Shown here: positions 35,062 through 44,740 of the stretch, piece by piece
Position numbering within the stretch: the stretch's first letter is position 1
Layout of the letters: the number at the start of each line of letters is the position of its first letter
From: Myxococcales bacterium 68-20
GTDB taxonomy: Bacteria > Myxococcota_A > Polyangia > Polyangiales > Polyangiaceae
NCBI GenBank assembly: GCA_001899635.1
Contig: MKVQ01000048.1
Span: 496,001 to 560,000, forward strand
Length of the DNA stretch: 64,000 bases
Direction of reading: 5' to 3'
The notes under the pieces: generated by a model
Told to the model about the DNA's origin: nothing
Databases searched by the model: none
Seen by the model: the letters and a program-made list of their open reading frames with translations, nothing else
Program-made: the position numbers and the translations under genes

Positions 35062-35739
35062 ATGCGCCTGACGCTCCTCGCCCTCGTCCTCCTCGGCGCC
35101 TGTGTGCCGGCGCTCGGTTCGACCAGCAGCTCCAGCGACGGCGATGCGACGGCCGGACCTTCCGCGCCGTCCGCGTGCGAACGCGCCGTCCCGGACAGCG
35201 GCGACGAGCTGCCTCCGCCCGATGTGGCGGCGCCCTACACCGGGCCACGCTCTCCGCCCCTCCGCAATGCGCGGCTCCACAACCCGATGCCCGGTGGCGT
35301 CCTCGGCGGATGGCCTGGCGACACGGGCCTCGACATCGCCGGCAATCGCCTCGACGTGTTCGCGATCGCCGCCGGCACGCTCGACTACTCGGAATGGGGT
35401 CACACACGATGGACGCGCGGTCGGGACACGCCTTACAGCGTCCGCCTCGCGCTCGATGAGCCGATCCAATGGGGCGAGCAGCGGATCACCCACGTGTACT
35501 ATACACACCTATCGAAGCTGGAGACGCAACAGGCAGAGGGCTCCCCGCACCGGAAGCACGTGGAGGCAGGGGAGCGGATCGGCGTGTCCGGGATCGGCAA
35601 CGGCGTCCCCCACCTGCATATCGGGCTCCTGCTCGACAATCAGGTCGAGCAGGATTCGTGGACCTTCATCCTGCGGGAGGGAGACATCCGCAAGACGATG
35701 GGGAGCTACAAGAACGGCGAGCTCCTGCCGCCCGAGTGA
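35062..35739 (+). CDS. M23-type peptidase-like lipoprotein
   Basis: This 225-residue protein has a lipobox LLGAC (Cys14), a Ser/Asp/Pro linker, then an M23 (LytM-like) fold with TGLDIAGNRLDVFAIAAGTL, YYTHLSKLE, VEAGERIGVSGIGNG and PHLHIGLLLD. The second HxH ligand pair (HLH) and the GLD Asp are present, but the His that normally precedes (HxGxD) is Asp here (DTGLD), so zinc binding may be weaker. It may hydrolyse or bind peptidoglycan. I chose the ATG at 35062 rather than the GTG at 35059 because AAGGGG ends four bases before it. The 298 bases upstream (34764-35061) hold no clear gene. Confidence 0.72.
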   Translation: MRLTLLALVLLGACVPALGSTSSSSDGDATAGPSAPSACERAVPDSGDELPPPDVAAPYTGPRSPPLRNARLHNPMPGGVLGGWPGDTGLDIAGNRLDVFAIAAGTLDYSEWGHTRWTRGRDTPYSVRLALDEPIQWGEQRITHVYYTHLSKLETQQAEGSPHRKHVEAGERIGVSGIGNGVPHLHIGLLLDNQVEQDSWTFILREGDIRKTMGSYKNGELLPPE

Positions 35740-35781
35740 CGAGCACCGCTCCCGAACGCGTCAAGCCAGCCGATGGCGCGT

Positions 35782-36669
35782 TCAGGTGGCAGGAGGATCC
35801 CACCAGATCGCGCCCTTGTTCCGAACGACGTCGGCGGCGCGGCGGCGGACATCCTCCAGCTCCGGCTGCGACAGCGGCTGGAAGCGTTCCACCGCGCGGA
35901 ACGCTGCGTCCTGCTCCCCCGGCGTGCTGAGCCCGAGGAGCGCCACGTCCGGGTCGTGCGTGAGCGTGACGCGAATGCAGTCGTCGACGGACAACGTCGG
36001 TGCCAGTGAGCTGGGATCGACTTCGGGCGGGAGCGGCTGACCGTAGCCCGTGGTGCTCGCTACGAGCTTGCCCGCACCGAAGGTCTTGAAGCACACGGTT
36101 CCGACGCCGCGCTCTCGCGCCAGAGGGAGGAGCTCGTCGGTGTAGCGACGATCGGCATGCGGACCGACGGCGAACATCACCACGTCGCAGAGGCCCGAGA
36201 GAATGGCCGCACGAACGACGTCGGGATGGTGGCTCGACACACCTCGGAAGCGGCAGCGTCCCAGGCGACGCAGTTGCTCGAGCTGGCTCATTCCACCGCC
36301 CTCGGACACGAGGCCGTTCCAGTCGTCCATCCGCGAGACACTGTGGAAGACGAACGCATCCGGAGAGAAGCCGAGGCGCGCGATGCTCTCGTCGGCCTGC
36401 GCCGCGACGGGACGGTCGAGGTGATCGATCTTGTCGATGACGAAGATGCCGTCGCGGCGTCCGGAGAGCGCCCGGCCGACGATCTGCTCGCTCACCCCAG
36501 CTTCGTACGCGGGTGCCGTGTCGACGACGTTGATGCCGGCGTCGAGCGCTCGGCGCAACACCGCAGCGCACGCGTCGACTCCGAGAGCGGCGTCCGCGAG
36601 ATCACCGGCACCGAGGAGCGTCGCGTCGAAGTCCGTACGGCCGAGTTTTCTTCGCGGTGCGAATCGCAT
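35782..36669 (-). CDS. Aldo/keto reductase family protein
   Basis: This 295-residue TIM-barrel protein has the AKR tetrad in place: Asp50 and Tyr55 in NVVDTAPAYEAG, Lys80 in FVIDKIDHLD and His109 in FVFHSVS. The N-terminus (KLGRTDFDATLLGAGDLAD) is the usual AKR start, though the common LGxGTxxxG loop is altered. It should reduce aldehydes or ketones with NADPH; the substrate is unknown. It is convergent with the M23-like gene (42 bases apart) and divergent from rarD. Confidence 0.88.
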   Translation of the reverse strand: MRFAPRRKLGRTDFDATLLGAGDLADAALGVDACAAVLRRALDAGINVVDTAPAYEAGVSEQIVGRALSGRRDGIFVIDKIDHLDRPVAAQADESIARLGFSPDAFVFHSVSRMDDWNGLVSEGGGMSQLEQLRRLGRCRFRGVSSHHPDVVRAAILSGLCDVVMFAVGPHADRRYTDELLPLARERGVGTVCFKTFGAGKLVASTTGYGQPLPPEVDPSSLAPTLSVDDCIRVTLTHDPDVALLGLSTPGEQDAAFRAVERFQPLSQPELEDVRRRAADVVRNKGAIWWDPPAT

Positions 36670-36885
36670 GGGCTATGGCCTCCTCAGAGACCGCGAACGT
36701 AGTGCGTGCGCGAGATCGCGAGCAAGCCGCCCGCGCAACGTCGCCGAGAAACGCAGGATGGCGCCCTGATGCGTCGGGGGTCGGCATGGAGGCTGAACGG
36801 CCGTATCCGTCGAGAGCGCCCACGATCGAGCGCGAGCGCTCGAGCGGGTGCTTGCGACGCCGCGTCCGTGTAGAGTGCGCCGCAC

Positions 36886-37878
36886 ATGCCGGAAGGGCAA
36901 TCAGGCCCGTATCAGGTGCGCTCGAGCGGCGAGGCTCGCTCGGGCGCGACTCGAACGCACGACTCGCCGCTCGAGAGTCGAGAGCGACAGCGCGGAATCG
37001 CGATGGGCATCGCGGCCTACCTCGCGTGGGGGTTCATGCCCCTCTTCTGGCCGCTCGTGAAGCCTGCCTCGGCGCTCGAGATCCTCGCGCACCGGGTCAC
37101 GTGGTCCTTGTTGTTCGTCGGCGCTCTCCTCGCGCGCGCGGGCGGCCTCCGCAAGTTGCTCACGCTCGGCCGCCGGCGCTTCTCACTCCTGGCCGTGGCC
37201 TCGCTACTGGTCGGCTGCAACTGGGGCTTGTACATCTGGGGCGTGAACTCGGGCCACGTCGTTGAAGCGGCGCTCGGGTACTTCATCAATCCCCTCCTCA
37301 CGGTCCTGCTCGGCGTCGTCGTCCTGCGCGAGTCGATGCGACCGGCGCAGTGGGCGGCGATCGCGATCGTGGTCATCGCGGTGGTGGTGCTCGCCTTCGA
37401 CTACGGCCGGCTGCCGTGGATCGCCCTCGCCCTCGCCGGAACGTTCGGCGCCTATGGGCTGGTCAAGAAGCAGGTCGGGGTGTCGGCGCTCGAAGGCCTC
37501 TTCGTCGAATCGGCCTTCTTGTTCCTTCCAGCGGTGATCTACCTCGTCGTCCTCGAGACGCGCGGCACGGCAACGTTCGGGCACGGCTCGCCATCGACGT
37601 CGGCCCTGCTGCTCCTCACCGGCGCGCTCACTGCGATGCCGCTCCTCGCATTCGCCGGCGCAGCGAACCGGATCCCCCTGAGCCTCATGGGCCCGCTGCA
37701 GTACATCTCCCCGTCGCTCCAGTTCCTGTGCGGCGTCTTCGTGTACCGCGAGGCGATGCCGACCTCGCGGTGGCTCGGGTTCGGTCTCGTCTGGGCGGCG
37801 CTCGGTGTCTTCCTCGTCGACGGCGCGCTGGCGCGGCGCGGACAGCTCGCGACGAGCCGCAGCTCTCGCGGGCGCTGA
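36886..37878 (+). CDS. rarD: RarD protein, EamA-family transporter
   Basis: This 330-residue integral membrane protein has about ten hydrophobic helices and RarD signatures: GIAAYLAWGFMPLFWPLVK, LEILAHRVTWSLLFVGALL, VNSGHVVEAALGYFINPLLT with downstream VVVLRESM, and LQYISPSLQFLCGVFVYREA. It is close to the usual 290-300 residues once the first 39 residues, a charged leader, are allowed for; translation could also start at the ATG at 37003. RarD proteins are drug/metabolite-type exporters of uncertain substrate. It is convergent with the transpeptidase gene, 11 bases between the stops. Confidence 0.9.
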   Translation: MPEGQSGPYQVRSSGEARSGATRTHDSPLESRERQRGIAMGIAAYLAWGFMPLFWPLVKPASALEILAHRVTWSLLFVGALLARAGGLRKLLTLGRRRFSLLAVASLLVGCNWGLYIWGVNSGHVVEAALGYFINPLLTVLLGVVVLRESMRPAQWAAIAIVVIAVVVLAFDYGRLPWIALALAGTFGAYGLVKKQVGVSALEGLFVESAFLFLPAVIYLVVLETRGTATFGHGSPSTSALLLLTGALTAMPLLAFAGAANRIPLSLMGPLQYISPSLQFLCGVFVYREAMPTSRWLGFGLVWAALGVFLVDGALARRGQLATSRSSRGR

Positions 37879-37889
37879 CGGGAAACGCG

Positions 37890-38930
37890 CTACCGACGCG
37901 CGATTCGCTTCGGCGCTGACGCGCGCACACGGAAGTAGTCGCCGAGCACCTCGCGGCCGACTTCGTTGCCCTTCATCCGCCACGTGACGTCGTTGGCGAG
38001 CAGGACGGAGATGGCAACCTCGGGCGCATTCGCCGGAGCGAAGCCGACGAACCAGGAGTACATGCGCGTCGGCTTGTCGCCGATCAGCGTGCCGGTCTTC
38101 GCCGCGACGGGCACGCCTTCGAGGCTCGGGCGGTTGCCCTTGCGGAACACCTTCGCCGCCGTGCCGGAGCGGGTCGTGATCTGCATCATGCGCGCGAGCT
38201 CCGCAGCGGACTCCGAGCGGATCGCGCGGCCATCCTCGACGCGCGCGGGATCTTTGGTGGCGGTCTGGAGTCGTACGCGCGTCCCGCCGTTGGCGATGGT
38301 CTGGACGGCGAAGAGCGCGCCCAGCGCCGAGGTGCGGCCGTTCCAGAACCCGGCGGACGCGCGTGCGAAGCCGAGCGGGTCCTCGGGGACCGTGATGTGC
38401 GAGCGTCCGACGGCGCGGTCGATGGGCACGATGCCGTCGAGGCCGAGCAAGCGGGCCTTCGCCTGGACGTCGGCTGGCTGAGCGTGACGGAGCGCGAGCT
38501 TCGCGATGGCGACGTTGATGCTGTGCCCGACGGCGGTACGAAGCGGGATGCACGCTTCGCCCGGCACGTGCACGTCGCGCAGATCGCTCAGGTCGATCGA
38601 ACGCTCGCCGCCGGAGTAGCACACCGTCGATCCGCCGGTGGCGCGTCCCGAGTCGAGGAGCGCCGAGACGGTGGCCAGCTTGAAGACGCTCGCCAGCGGC
38701 GCGAACGCAGCGCCGACCCGATCGCCGCCGCCGACGCTCGCCCAGGCGAGCACGCGCCCGGTCTTCACGTCGCTCATCACGATGGCGCCCTCGTGCGGGG
38801 CGGCCGTGCGCAGCCAGCGTTCGGCGCTCGCCTGGAGTCGCTCGTCGACCGACGGCACCTCCGCGCCCGAGCGCTGCGCGACGAGCAGGACCATCCAGAA
38901 CGCGGCGATCCCCCACAGCGCGCGGAGCAT
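37890..38930 (-). CDS. Penicillin-binding protein, transpeptidase domain
   Basis: This 346-residue protein has a signal anchor (LWGIAAFWMVLLVAQRSG) and a single transpeptidase domain. The active-site Ser81 and Lys84 lie in ASVFK, Ser136-Ile-Asn138 in GHSIN, and Lys278-Thr-Gly in AKTG. There is no large N-terminal dimerisation domain as in class B PBPs, so it is a short variant resembling the catalytic half of FtsI/PbpA. It probably cross-links or trims peptidoglycan in the periplasm. I take the ATG at 38930; the frame to 39029 adds only an Arg-rich leader. Confidence 0.87.
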   Translation of the reverse strand: MLRALWGIAAFWMVLLVAQRSGAEVPSVDERLQASAERWLRTAAPHEGAIVMSDVKTGRVLAWASVGGGDRVGAAFAPLASVFKLATVSALLDSGRATGGSTVCYSGGERSIDLSDLRDVHVPGEACIPLRTAVGHSINVAIAKLALRHAQPADVQAKARLLGLDGIVPIDRAVGRSHITVPEDPLGFARASAGFWNGRTSALGALFAVQTIANGGTRVRLQTATKDPARVEDGRAIRSESAAELARMMQITTRSGTAAKVFRKGNRPSLEGVPVAAKTGTLIGDKPTRMYSWFVGFAPANAPEVAISVLLANDVTWRMKGNEVGREVLGDYFRVRASAPKRIARR

Positions 38931-39083
38931 CCCCGTTCGGTACGCGAGGCCCCGAGGTACGGCCAAGTTTCGCGAGCTCGCGAACGCTGACCGCCTTCGA
39001 TGACGCCGGCGTGCACGGCGTCCCGGCATCGCATGGGTGAGCTTCGGACCGGAATGATCCGCCGGCTCACCTCGCCTACGTTC

Positions 39084-40898
39084 TCAGCGCGGGACGGGGG
39101 CGGTCGCGGGATTGAGCGGCCGGCTCCCCGAGCCACCGGCGTAGCCGTAGCTCGCGTACGGGCCGGTGCCCCAAACGGTGACCGAGAACGGCCCCTCGCT
39201 CTTGGCCTCGTGCCTGCCGTAGTCGCACAGCCCCTTCGGGAACATCTCCGCCTTCCCGGAGATGTTGAGGTGCACCCACGCGAACTCGTACTCGCCATCC
39301 TTGCCGATCGGCTGGAAGCCCTCGATGGGGCCGGCGCACTCGAGCTCGACGGGTTGAAAGCCACTCGACGTCTTTCGACGGACGATCGTGAGGCCGGTCT
39401 CGGGGTACGTGTGGTCGGTGAAGAAGACGTACCGGTCGAGGAACTGAGCGGCCGGCACGACGTTGACGTAGTCGGGATCGCCCGTCGTTCCGTAGAACGA
39501 CGAGGCCGTCATGTAGACACCGGCGTAGAACGGATGCTCGGTGTCCTGGCTCGCGACACTCACGATCGCGTCGGTGAGGAACGTCTTGGCCTCGCCTGCC
39601 TCGAGCGTCTCCGGAGCCCCGACGGGACGCGCCGGATCGTACGTGAGCTTCGTTCCGTTGGCGGCACCGACGAAGCGCCAGAGCACGCGCTCGCGGATCT
39701 CGGCTCCCCCCGCCGCCGGGATTCGCGTCGGGTACGGTGCAAGGACGTACTCGCTACCCCACTGCGAGAGCGGTGGGATCTGCTGATGGAGGAAGTCGCA
39801 CGCAGAGCTCGTCGACGGGAGGTACGTGCACTCGGAGCCGCCGAAGAGGCCGATCCGCTTCGTGGCCTCGATGGCGCTTCCAGTGAGCTCTCCACGCTGG
39901 GCGAGCTGGAGGACCTGCCCCTTCGACAGCTTGTAGGCGCGAGGTTGCCCCGCAGCCGTGCCCTGAACTCCTTCGCCGTCGGAGATGTCCGCCTTCGGCA
40001 GGATTCGCACCTCGGTGTCGTCCTCGGCGGCGATGATCTGCAGTGACGTCGGCGCGATCACCTCGTACGGCGAGCTTCCACCGGCCATGCGCACCCCCGC
40101 GGCCGTCACCGCGAGGTAGTTCGTCTCCCATGCCGACACGGGCAAGAGGAGGGTCGCCGCCGGAACGTGGGACGCGGCGCCGCCATACGGGTAGATCGAG
40201 TAAGCGCTGATCGGCGCGTCCGTCTTGAGGTGGATCGCGCGCTCGATCGCCGTCCCGTGCTTCAGAGGATCCTCGAGAAGCGCCGGCTCGACCGGGCAGG
40301 CCAAGAACTCCGACGTGCTCAGCGTGTTGGGCGTGCCCTGAGAGAGGAACACGATGGCCACGCCGCCCGGCGGGATCCCGTCGGTGAGCGGCGTATACGT
40401 GATCCCGCTATCGACCTTCTTCGCCGAATACACCGCCCGCGAGATGTCGAGCGGCTCGCCGCCGAATTCGGCCGTCACGTGGACGGGCTTCTCCCACGTG
40501 TTCGCGATGAACGCCGCGAAGCACGACGGGGTCTGGCGCATCGCCTCCTCCGGAGGCAGCGTGTAGAACGAGCAGCCAATCGACCCCTTCGACAGCTCGG
40601 CAGCGAGGCACGGATCGACGCAACGCCCGTCGCCGCAAGCGAGCCCTTCACCGCACGTCTCCGCGACGGTCTCTCGTTCGTCCCCTTCGCAGGAACGAAG
40701 CACGCTCTTCAGGTCGCCCGAGCATTGAAGGTGACACCTCGGCTCGGGCGCCACGTCGACCGTCCCGCTGTCGAGCTCGAACTCCTGCTTCGGCCCCTCG
40801 AGCGAATCACGACTCGTGGCGCTGCAAGCGCCTACGACGAAGCACGAGACCGCGCCCGCCAGGGCGAACAGCGTCGAGACGGTGCGTGCATTGACCAT
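39084..40898 (-). CDS. Copy B: IgGFc-binding-like lipoprotein
   Basis: This 604-residue protein is the counterpart of 21823-23592. It has lipobox VVGAC and a Cys-rich neck (CHLQCSGDLKSVLRSCEGDE, then CGEGLACGDGRC). The conserved beta-rich body has GCSFYTLPPEEA, YPYGGAASHVPAATLLLPVS, DDTEVRILPKADISDGEGVQ, GQVLQLAQRGELTGSAIEAT, SQDTEHPFYAGVYMTAS and VNVVPAAQFL. The last three also occur in copy A with few changes. I start at the ATG at 40898, which has GTGGAG eight bases before it; the TTG at 40922 is an alternative. In contrast to copy A, 52 bases separate it from the RCC1 stop. Confidence 0.83.
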   Translation of the reverse strand: MVNARTVSTLFALAGAVSCFVVGACSATSRDSLEGPKQEFELDSGTVDVAPEPRCHLQCSGDLKSVLRSCEGDERETVAETCGEGLACGDGRCVDPCLAAELSKGSIGCSFYTLPPEEAMRQTPSCFAAFIANTWEKPVHVTAEFGGEPLDISRAVYSAKKVDSGITYTPLTDGIPPGGVAIVFLSQGTPNTLSTSEFLACPVEPALLEDPLKHGTAIERAIHLKTDAPISAYSIYPYGGAASHVPAATLLLPVSAWETNYLAVTAAGVRMAGGSSPYEVIAPTSLQIIAAEDDTEVRILPKADISDGEGVQGTAAGQPRAYKLSKGQVLQLAQRGELTGSAIEATKRIGLFGGSECTYLPSTSSACDFLHQQIPPLSQWGSEYVLAPYPTRIPAAGGAEIRERVLWRFVGAANGTKLTYDPARPVGAPETLEAGEAKTFLTDAIVSVASQDTEHPFYAGVYMTASSFYGTTGDPDYVNVVPAAQFLDRYVFFTDHTYPETGLTIVRRKTSSGFQPVELECAGPIEGFQPIGKDGEYEFAWVHLNISGKAEMFPKGLCDYGRHEAKSEGPFSVTVWGTGPYASYGYAGGSGSRPLNPATAPVPR

Positions 40899-40950
40899 GA
40901 CTTTGGACTCCACGATGTTCAATCGACGTAGCGGCTCGGACTTGGGACGA

Positions 40951-42312
40951 TCAGCGGAAGGTCACGATCGCCGGGGTTGGATGCGGATCCGTATCGAGAC
41001 TGCCCTGTCCGAGCTGTCCGTATTCGTTACCTCCCCAGCACTGCACGGAGCCGTCCTCGAGAAGGGCGCACGTCGAGGAGTCGGTCGTCACGACCTGCAC
41101 CGCGTGTCCGGTGAACTTCTCCGCTCGACGCAGCGCGAAGACGCGCTCGCGATCCGTCGGCGGGTCGATGCCGAGCTGCCCCCACTTGGCCTCGCCGGCG
41201 CACTGGATCGACCCATCCGTCAGGCGAATGCACGTCGTACGACGTGACACCGACAGCTGCTGCGCATACGCGCTGGTCATCATCACGGCGTGTGCAGGAA
41301 GGGTCGCGTTGCTGGGAAGCCCCGTACCGAGGGCGCCGTAGGCTCCGGAGCCCCAGCAGTAGACGCTACCGTTCGCGATCGCGCACGTGTGCGCCGCGCC
41401 GACGGAGACGTCGCTCACGCCGGCGAGCGATGGGATCACCGCTGGCACCGGATCCGGATTGAGCGATCCGTAGCGGCCCGCAAGCGTGCCCCACGAGAGG
41501 AGCGTGCCGGTGTCCGTGATGGCGTACGTCGAGACCTCCGAGGAGCCGGCGCGAACGACAGCGAAGCCCACGAGATCGGCGCGCCCAGGTCCGAGCACGG
41601 CGTCGGTCGCCGGGCGGGCGAGCTGGCGGCGCAGGTTCCCGCCCCAGCACGAGAGCCCTCCGGTCTTCAGGACGGCGCATGCGCTTCGCTGGCCGAGGTC
41701 GACCCGAACGGCCGAGTCCCCGCCGAGCGCGACGGGCGTCGCGTACGCGTGCACATCCCGATCCGACTGCGGGCGCTCGGCTTCGAGCCCGAGCTGTCCG
41801 TAGTCGTTCGAGCCCCAGCAGTACACCGAGCCGTCGCCGCGCGTGGCGCAGGTCGCGTTCGCGGCGGCGCTGATCTGGCGAACGTCGGTGAGATCCGTCA
41901 CGACGGCGGGGCGGGGCGATTCGCTCGGGGCCCGTTCGCCGCCATCCCCCGGCGGCGCGCCGTTGCCGATGGCGCCGTAGTCGTTCGTCCCCCAGCACTG
42001 CACCGTCGCGTCCGACATGCGCGCGCAGAAGTGGTTGTATCCAGCCGCCAGCTGGAGGACGCACGGCTCGACCGCGCACTTCACCGGTACGTTCGACGGG
42101 TCGAAGGGCGGCGCGGCGTCGCCGCCGTCGACTGCATCCGGGGGCGAAGCATCCGGCGTGTCTTCGGGAGGAGTGACGGAGCCCGAGTCGCTCTCCGTGA
42201 ACACGGGGCGCGCTTCGTCGTCACCGCACGCGCAGAAAGCGACGACCGCAACGCACGAGAGCGCGGGAGCGAGGAGAGCACGGGGACGGTCCAGCACACG
42301 ATGCTGCTTCAT
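40951..42312 (-). CDS. Copy B: RCC1-repeat lipoprotein
   Basis: This 453-residue protein has a signal ending FCAC, a Pro/Asp-rich linker and seven RCC1-like repeats. These include CARMSDATVQCWGTNDYGAI, CATRGDGSVYCWGSNDYGQL, CAVLKTGGLSCWGGNLRRQL, CAIANGSVYCWGSGAYGAL, CIRLTDGSIQCAGEAKWGQL and CALLEDGSVQCWGGNEYGQL. The strand-flanking Cys pairs match copy A. The start overlaps the propeller-2 stop by 4 bases. Seven repeats suit a closed seven-blade propeller on the cell surface; the binding partner is unknown. Confidence 0.88.
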   Translation of the reverse strand: MKQHRVLDRPRALLAPALSCVAVVAFCACGDDEARPVFTESDSGSVTPPEDTPDASPPDAVDGGDAAPPFDPSNVPVKCAVEPCVLQLAAGYNHFCARMSDATVQCWGTNDYGAIGNGAPPGDGGERAPSESPRPAVVTDLTDVRQISAAANATCATRGDGSVYCWGSNDYGQLGLEAERPQSDRDVHAYATPVALGGDSAVRVDLGQRSACAVLKTGGLSCWGGNLRRQLARPATDAVLGPGRADLVGFAVVRAGSSEVSTYAITDTGTLLSWGTLAGRYGSLNPDPVPAVIPSLAGVSDVSVGAAHTCAIANGSVYCWGSGAYGALGTGLPSNATLPAHAVMMTSAYAQQLSVSRRTTCIRLTDGSIQCAGEAKWGQLGIDPPTDRERVFALRRAEKFTGHAVQVVTTDSSTCALLEDGSVQCWGGNEYGQLGQGSLDTDPHPTPAIVTFR

Positions 42313-43547
42313 GGATTCACTCCGGACGTCTTCCGAAGGACTGTTCCGTCACCGACGATCCAGAATTCCTTCTTGTTCGGTGCGCCCCAGATGGCGTTGA
42401 GGTTCTTCACGAAGGGGAACTTGTCGACGGTGACGCGCGATGGGGACCACTTCGTTCCGTCGAAGTGACGGATGCGCCCGCGGTCGCCCACGAGCCAGAT
42501 GTCGCTTTTCGAGGTGCCGTAGATGCCGCGCACGGAGGAACCGAACTCCTCGCCGCCCCAGACGACCGCTCCGGCATCGCCGTCGGGCGGATGGATCGCG
42601 CCGGACCAGACGTTGCCCTGATTCCACCAGTTGTTGCCCGCGATGAACGTCTCCGGGACGTGAATCGCTCCGACGACCTCGAGCAGGCTCATGCTTCCGA
42701 AGCCCGTGTGGACCTCCACGCGCTCGAAGCTCGTTCCGCCGTTTCCGTCGCCGCGTCCGTGATAGACGCGTGCACCTTGAGGGGTCGCAGCGATCCCGGT
42801 GGCCGCGAGCCACATGTCGTCGGGCCTCGATCCCCAGACGGTCGTGAACGCGACCCCCTCGCTCTCCATCGGATCGTGCTGGAAGTCGTTCGTCGGATCG
42901 CCCGTCGGCCCGCGGTAGCGGAGCACGAGCCCCGCTTCCCCCTCCCAGCCCGAGACGCCGCCCACGAACCAGACGTCGTTCGGACCGAAGCCGTGGATCG
43001 ACCTGACCGGAACGGTCGGCACGTACGAGATTGCGGTGAACGTCACCGACGCCGGCGTCGCGCCCTGGCCGTGGAAGATCCCCGACTCACCACCGATCCA
43101 GATGTCGGTCGGTCCGCTGCCCCAGATGGTGGAGAGCGGGCTCGGCACGTTTGCGTGAACGATGAACGCGGTGCCGTCCCAGCGCAGGACATCGCCCTTG
43201 TCGCTGACCACCCAGACGGTGCCCGCGCCGTCGCCCCACACGGCTCGGAGCGAGTCCGAAACGGGCACCGGCAGGTGGCAGAGCCCGTCGGGGCTGCACA
43301 GAACCGACGCGTCCGCATCGGCCCCAGCGTCCTCGGCCGCGTCGTCGAGGCCGCCGTCGGCGGGCTCTTCGCTCGCATCGACCTCCGGAAGCGGGTTGCC
43401 TCCGTCGATCTCGGGCTCGGGCTCGAACGAGCCCAGTGTGTCGTCTTCGCTGCAGGCGCTCATCGAGGCGAGCGCGGCGGCTCCCAGCACGAGAGCGAAG
43501 AGCGATGCGAGCGACGGAAGAGATCGAAAGGGGGTGATGCCTCTCAT
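42309..43547 (-). CDS. Copy B: WxVG beta-propeller lipoprotein 2
   Basis: This 412-residue protein has lipobox MSAC and an acidic linker. A Cys pair follows in LCSPDGLCHLPVPVSD, aligned with the copy A pair, then blades SLRAVWGDGAGTVWVVSDKG, TIWGSGPTDIWIGGESG, SIHGFGPNDVWFVGG, GIYGTSKSDIWLVGDRGRIR and AIWGAPNKKEFWIVGDGTVL. It ends RKTSGVNP, compared with HKTTP in copy A. ATGA overlaps at both ends join it to propeller 1 and the RCC1 gene. Confidence 0.8.
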   Translation of the reverse strand: MRGITPFRSLPSLASLFALVLGAAALASMSACSEDDTLGSFEPEPEIDGGNPLPEVDASEEPADGGLDDAAEDAGADADASVLCSPDGLCHLPVPVSDSLRAVWGDGAGTVWVVSDKGDVLRWDGTAFIVHANVPSPLSTIWGSGPTDIWIGGESGIFHGQGATPASVTFTAISYVPTVPVRSIHGFGPNDVWFVGGVSGWEGEAGLVLRYRGPTGDPTNDFQHDPMESEGVAFTTVWGSRPDDMWLAATGIAATPQGARVYHGRGDGNGGTSFERVEVHTGFGSMSLLEVVGAIHVPETFIAGNNWWNQGNVWSGAIHPPDGDAGAVVWGGEEFGSSVRGIYGTSKSDIWLVGDRGRIRHFDGTKWSPSRVTVDKFPFVKNLNAIWGAPNKKEFWIVGDGTVLRKTSGVNP

Positions 43548-44740
43548 GGCGTTTCGACTCCCGAGTTTCGGTGGAGGACGACGCTGTCGCCCACGATCCA
43601 GACGTCATCGGCGGAGCTCCCCCAGACCCCGCGAAGGTTCGGCGGGAAGCTCCCCACGCCGAACTTGGCAGAGACGGACTCGAAGGTAGTGCCGTCGTAG
43701 TGGAGGATGGTTCCGTTGTCGCCGACGACCCAGATGTCCTTTGCGCCGGTTCCCCAGACGGCGCGGAGATTTTCGGTCGTGGGCACGTCGACGATCGCCC
43801 AACGCTTCGGGGTCGCGTTCGTCCAGTGACGAACGGTGCCACGATTTCCCACGGCCCAGACGTCACCGGAGCTCGAGCCCCAGATGGCATTCAGGTCGTA
43901 CGGCGATTGGGTATCGTACTCGACCCAGTCGACCGCACCGGGTCCGGGCACCGCGTGAATGGCACGCCCGTAGCGCGTGGTCGCGGCCGTCGACATCCCA
44001 CCGACTGCCCAGATGCCGTCGGGACCGCCGGACCAGAACCCACGCACGAGGAAGTTCGTACCGGCGAGAGACTGATCCCAGGACGTCGCGCCGGCGCCCC
44101 AGCGCCAGAGGTTCCTGTTGGCCGCCCGCGTCTCGCCGGGAGGAACGAGCTGGTAGGTCGAACCTCCGAGCCAGACGCCGCCCTCCGGAGGGACCCATGC
44201 CGCGAGGAGCAGCGCCTCCTGCTGGACGTAGCCGTTGGGCTCGTAGGCCGCGCCTACGGGCTCGAACTTCTCCCAGGTCGACGCGCCCGCGAAGCCCATC
44301 GAGTGGAACAGGACGGCCCGCGAGCTCACGGCCCACACCTCACCGGACGGACGCCCCGCGACGGCGAAGATCGTCTGCCGTGTGTTCGTCGGCGTCTCGA
44401 CCCACGCCTTACCGTCGAAGTGCATGAGCGCTCCGAACGATCCTCCGACCCAGACATCGTCTGCGCGAGAGCCCCACACGCTCGTGAACGACGGTCGCGT
44501 GTTGGGGATCGAGACCGGGCAGAACGCGACGCCGGAGGCAGCGCAGTCCTCCTCCACGGGAGGAGGCGCACAGCCGTCCATCCCTGCTTCGCAGCCGGCA
44601 TCGCCCGGAGGGGCAGGGATCGTCGACGAGTCGGGATCGTCGCTCGCTAGCCGGCCGTCGGACGCGGTGTCCGCGCAGCTTGGCATGAACCACGCGAGAC
44701 CAAGAGCGACAGGCAAGTAGCGCATCATCGGAGCCCTCAT
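43544..44740 (-). CDS. Copy B: WxVG beta-propeller lipoprotein 1
   Basis: This 398-residue protein has signal and lipobox-like FMPSC, a linker with several Cys (CEAGMDGCAPPPVEEDC) and propeller blades: SVWGSRADDVWVGGSFGALM, GFWSGGPDGIWAVGG, AIWGSSSGDVWAVGNRGTVR, AVWGTGAKDIWVVGDNGTIL and GVWGSSADDVWIVGDSVVL. The start is the ATG at 44740, which forms a 4-base overlap with the Cys-rich stop; the frame to 44821 is read only as overlap. It is the counterpart of 26175-27473, with the same neck-plus-propeller layout. Confidence 0.8.
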   Translation of the reverse strand: MRAPMMRYLPVALGLAWFMPSCADTASDGRLASDDPDSSTIPAPPGDAGCEAGMDGCAPPPVEEDCAASGVAFCPVSIPNTRPSFTSVWGSRADDVWVGGSFGALMHFDGKAWVETPTNTRQTIFAVAGRPSGEVWAVSSRAVLFHSMGFAGASTWEKFEPVGAAYEPNGYVQQEALLLAAWVPPEGGVWLGGSTYQLVPPGETRAANRNLWRWGAGATSWDQSLAGTNFLVRGFWSGGPDGIWAVGGMSTAATTRYGRAIHAVPGPGAVDWVEYDTQSPYDLNAIWGSSSGDVWAVGNRGTVRHWTNATPKRWAIVDVPTTENLRAVWGTGAKDIWVVGDNGTILHYDGTTFESVSAKFGVGSFPPNLRGVWGSSADDVWIVGDSVVLHRNSGVETP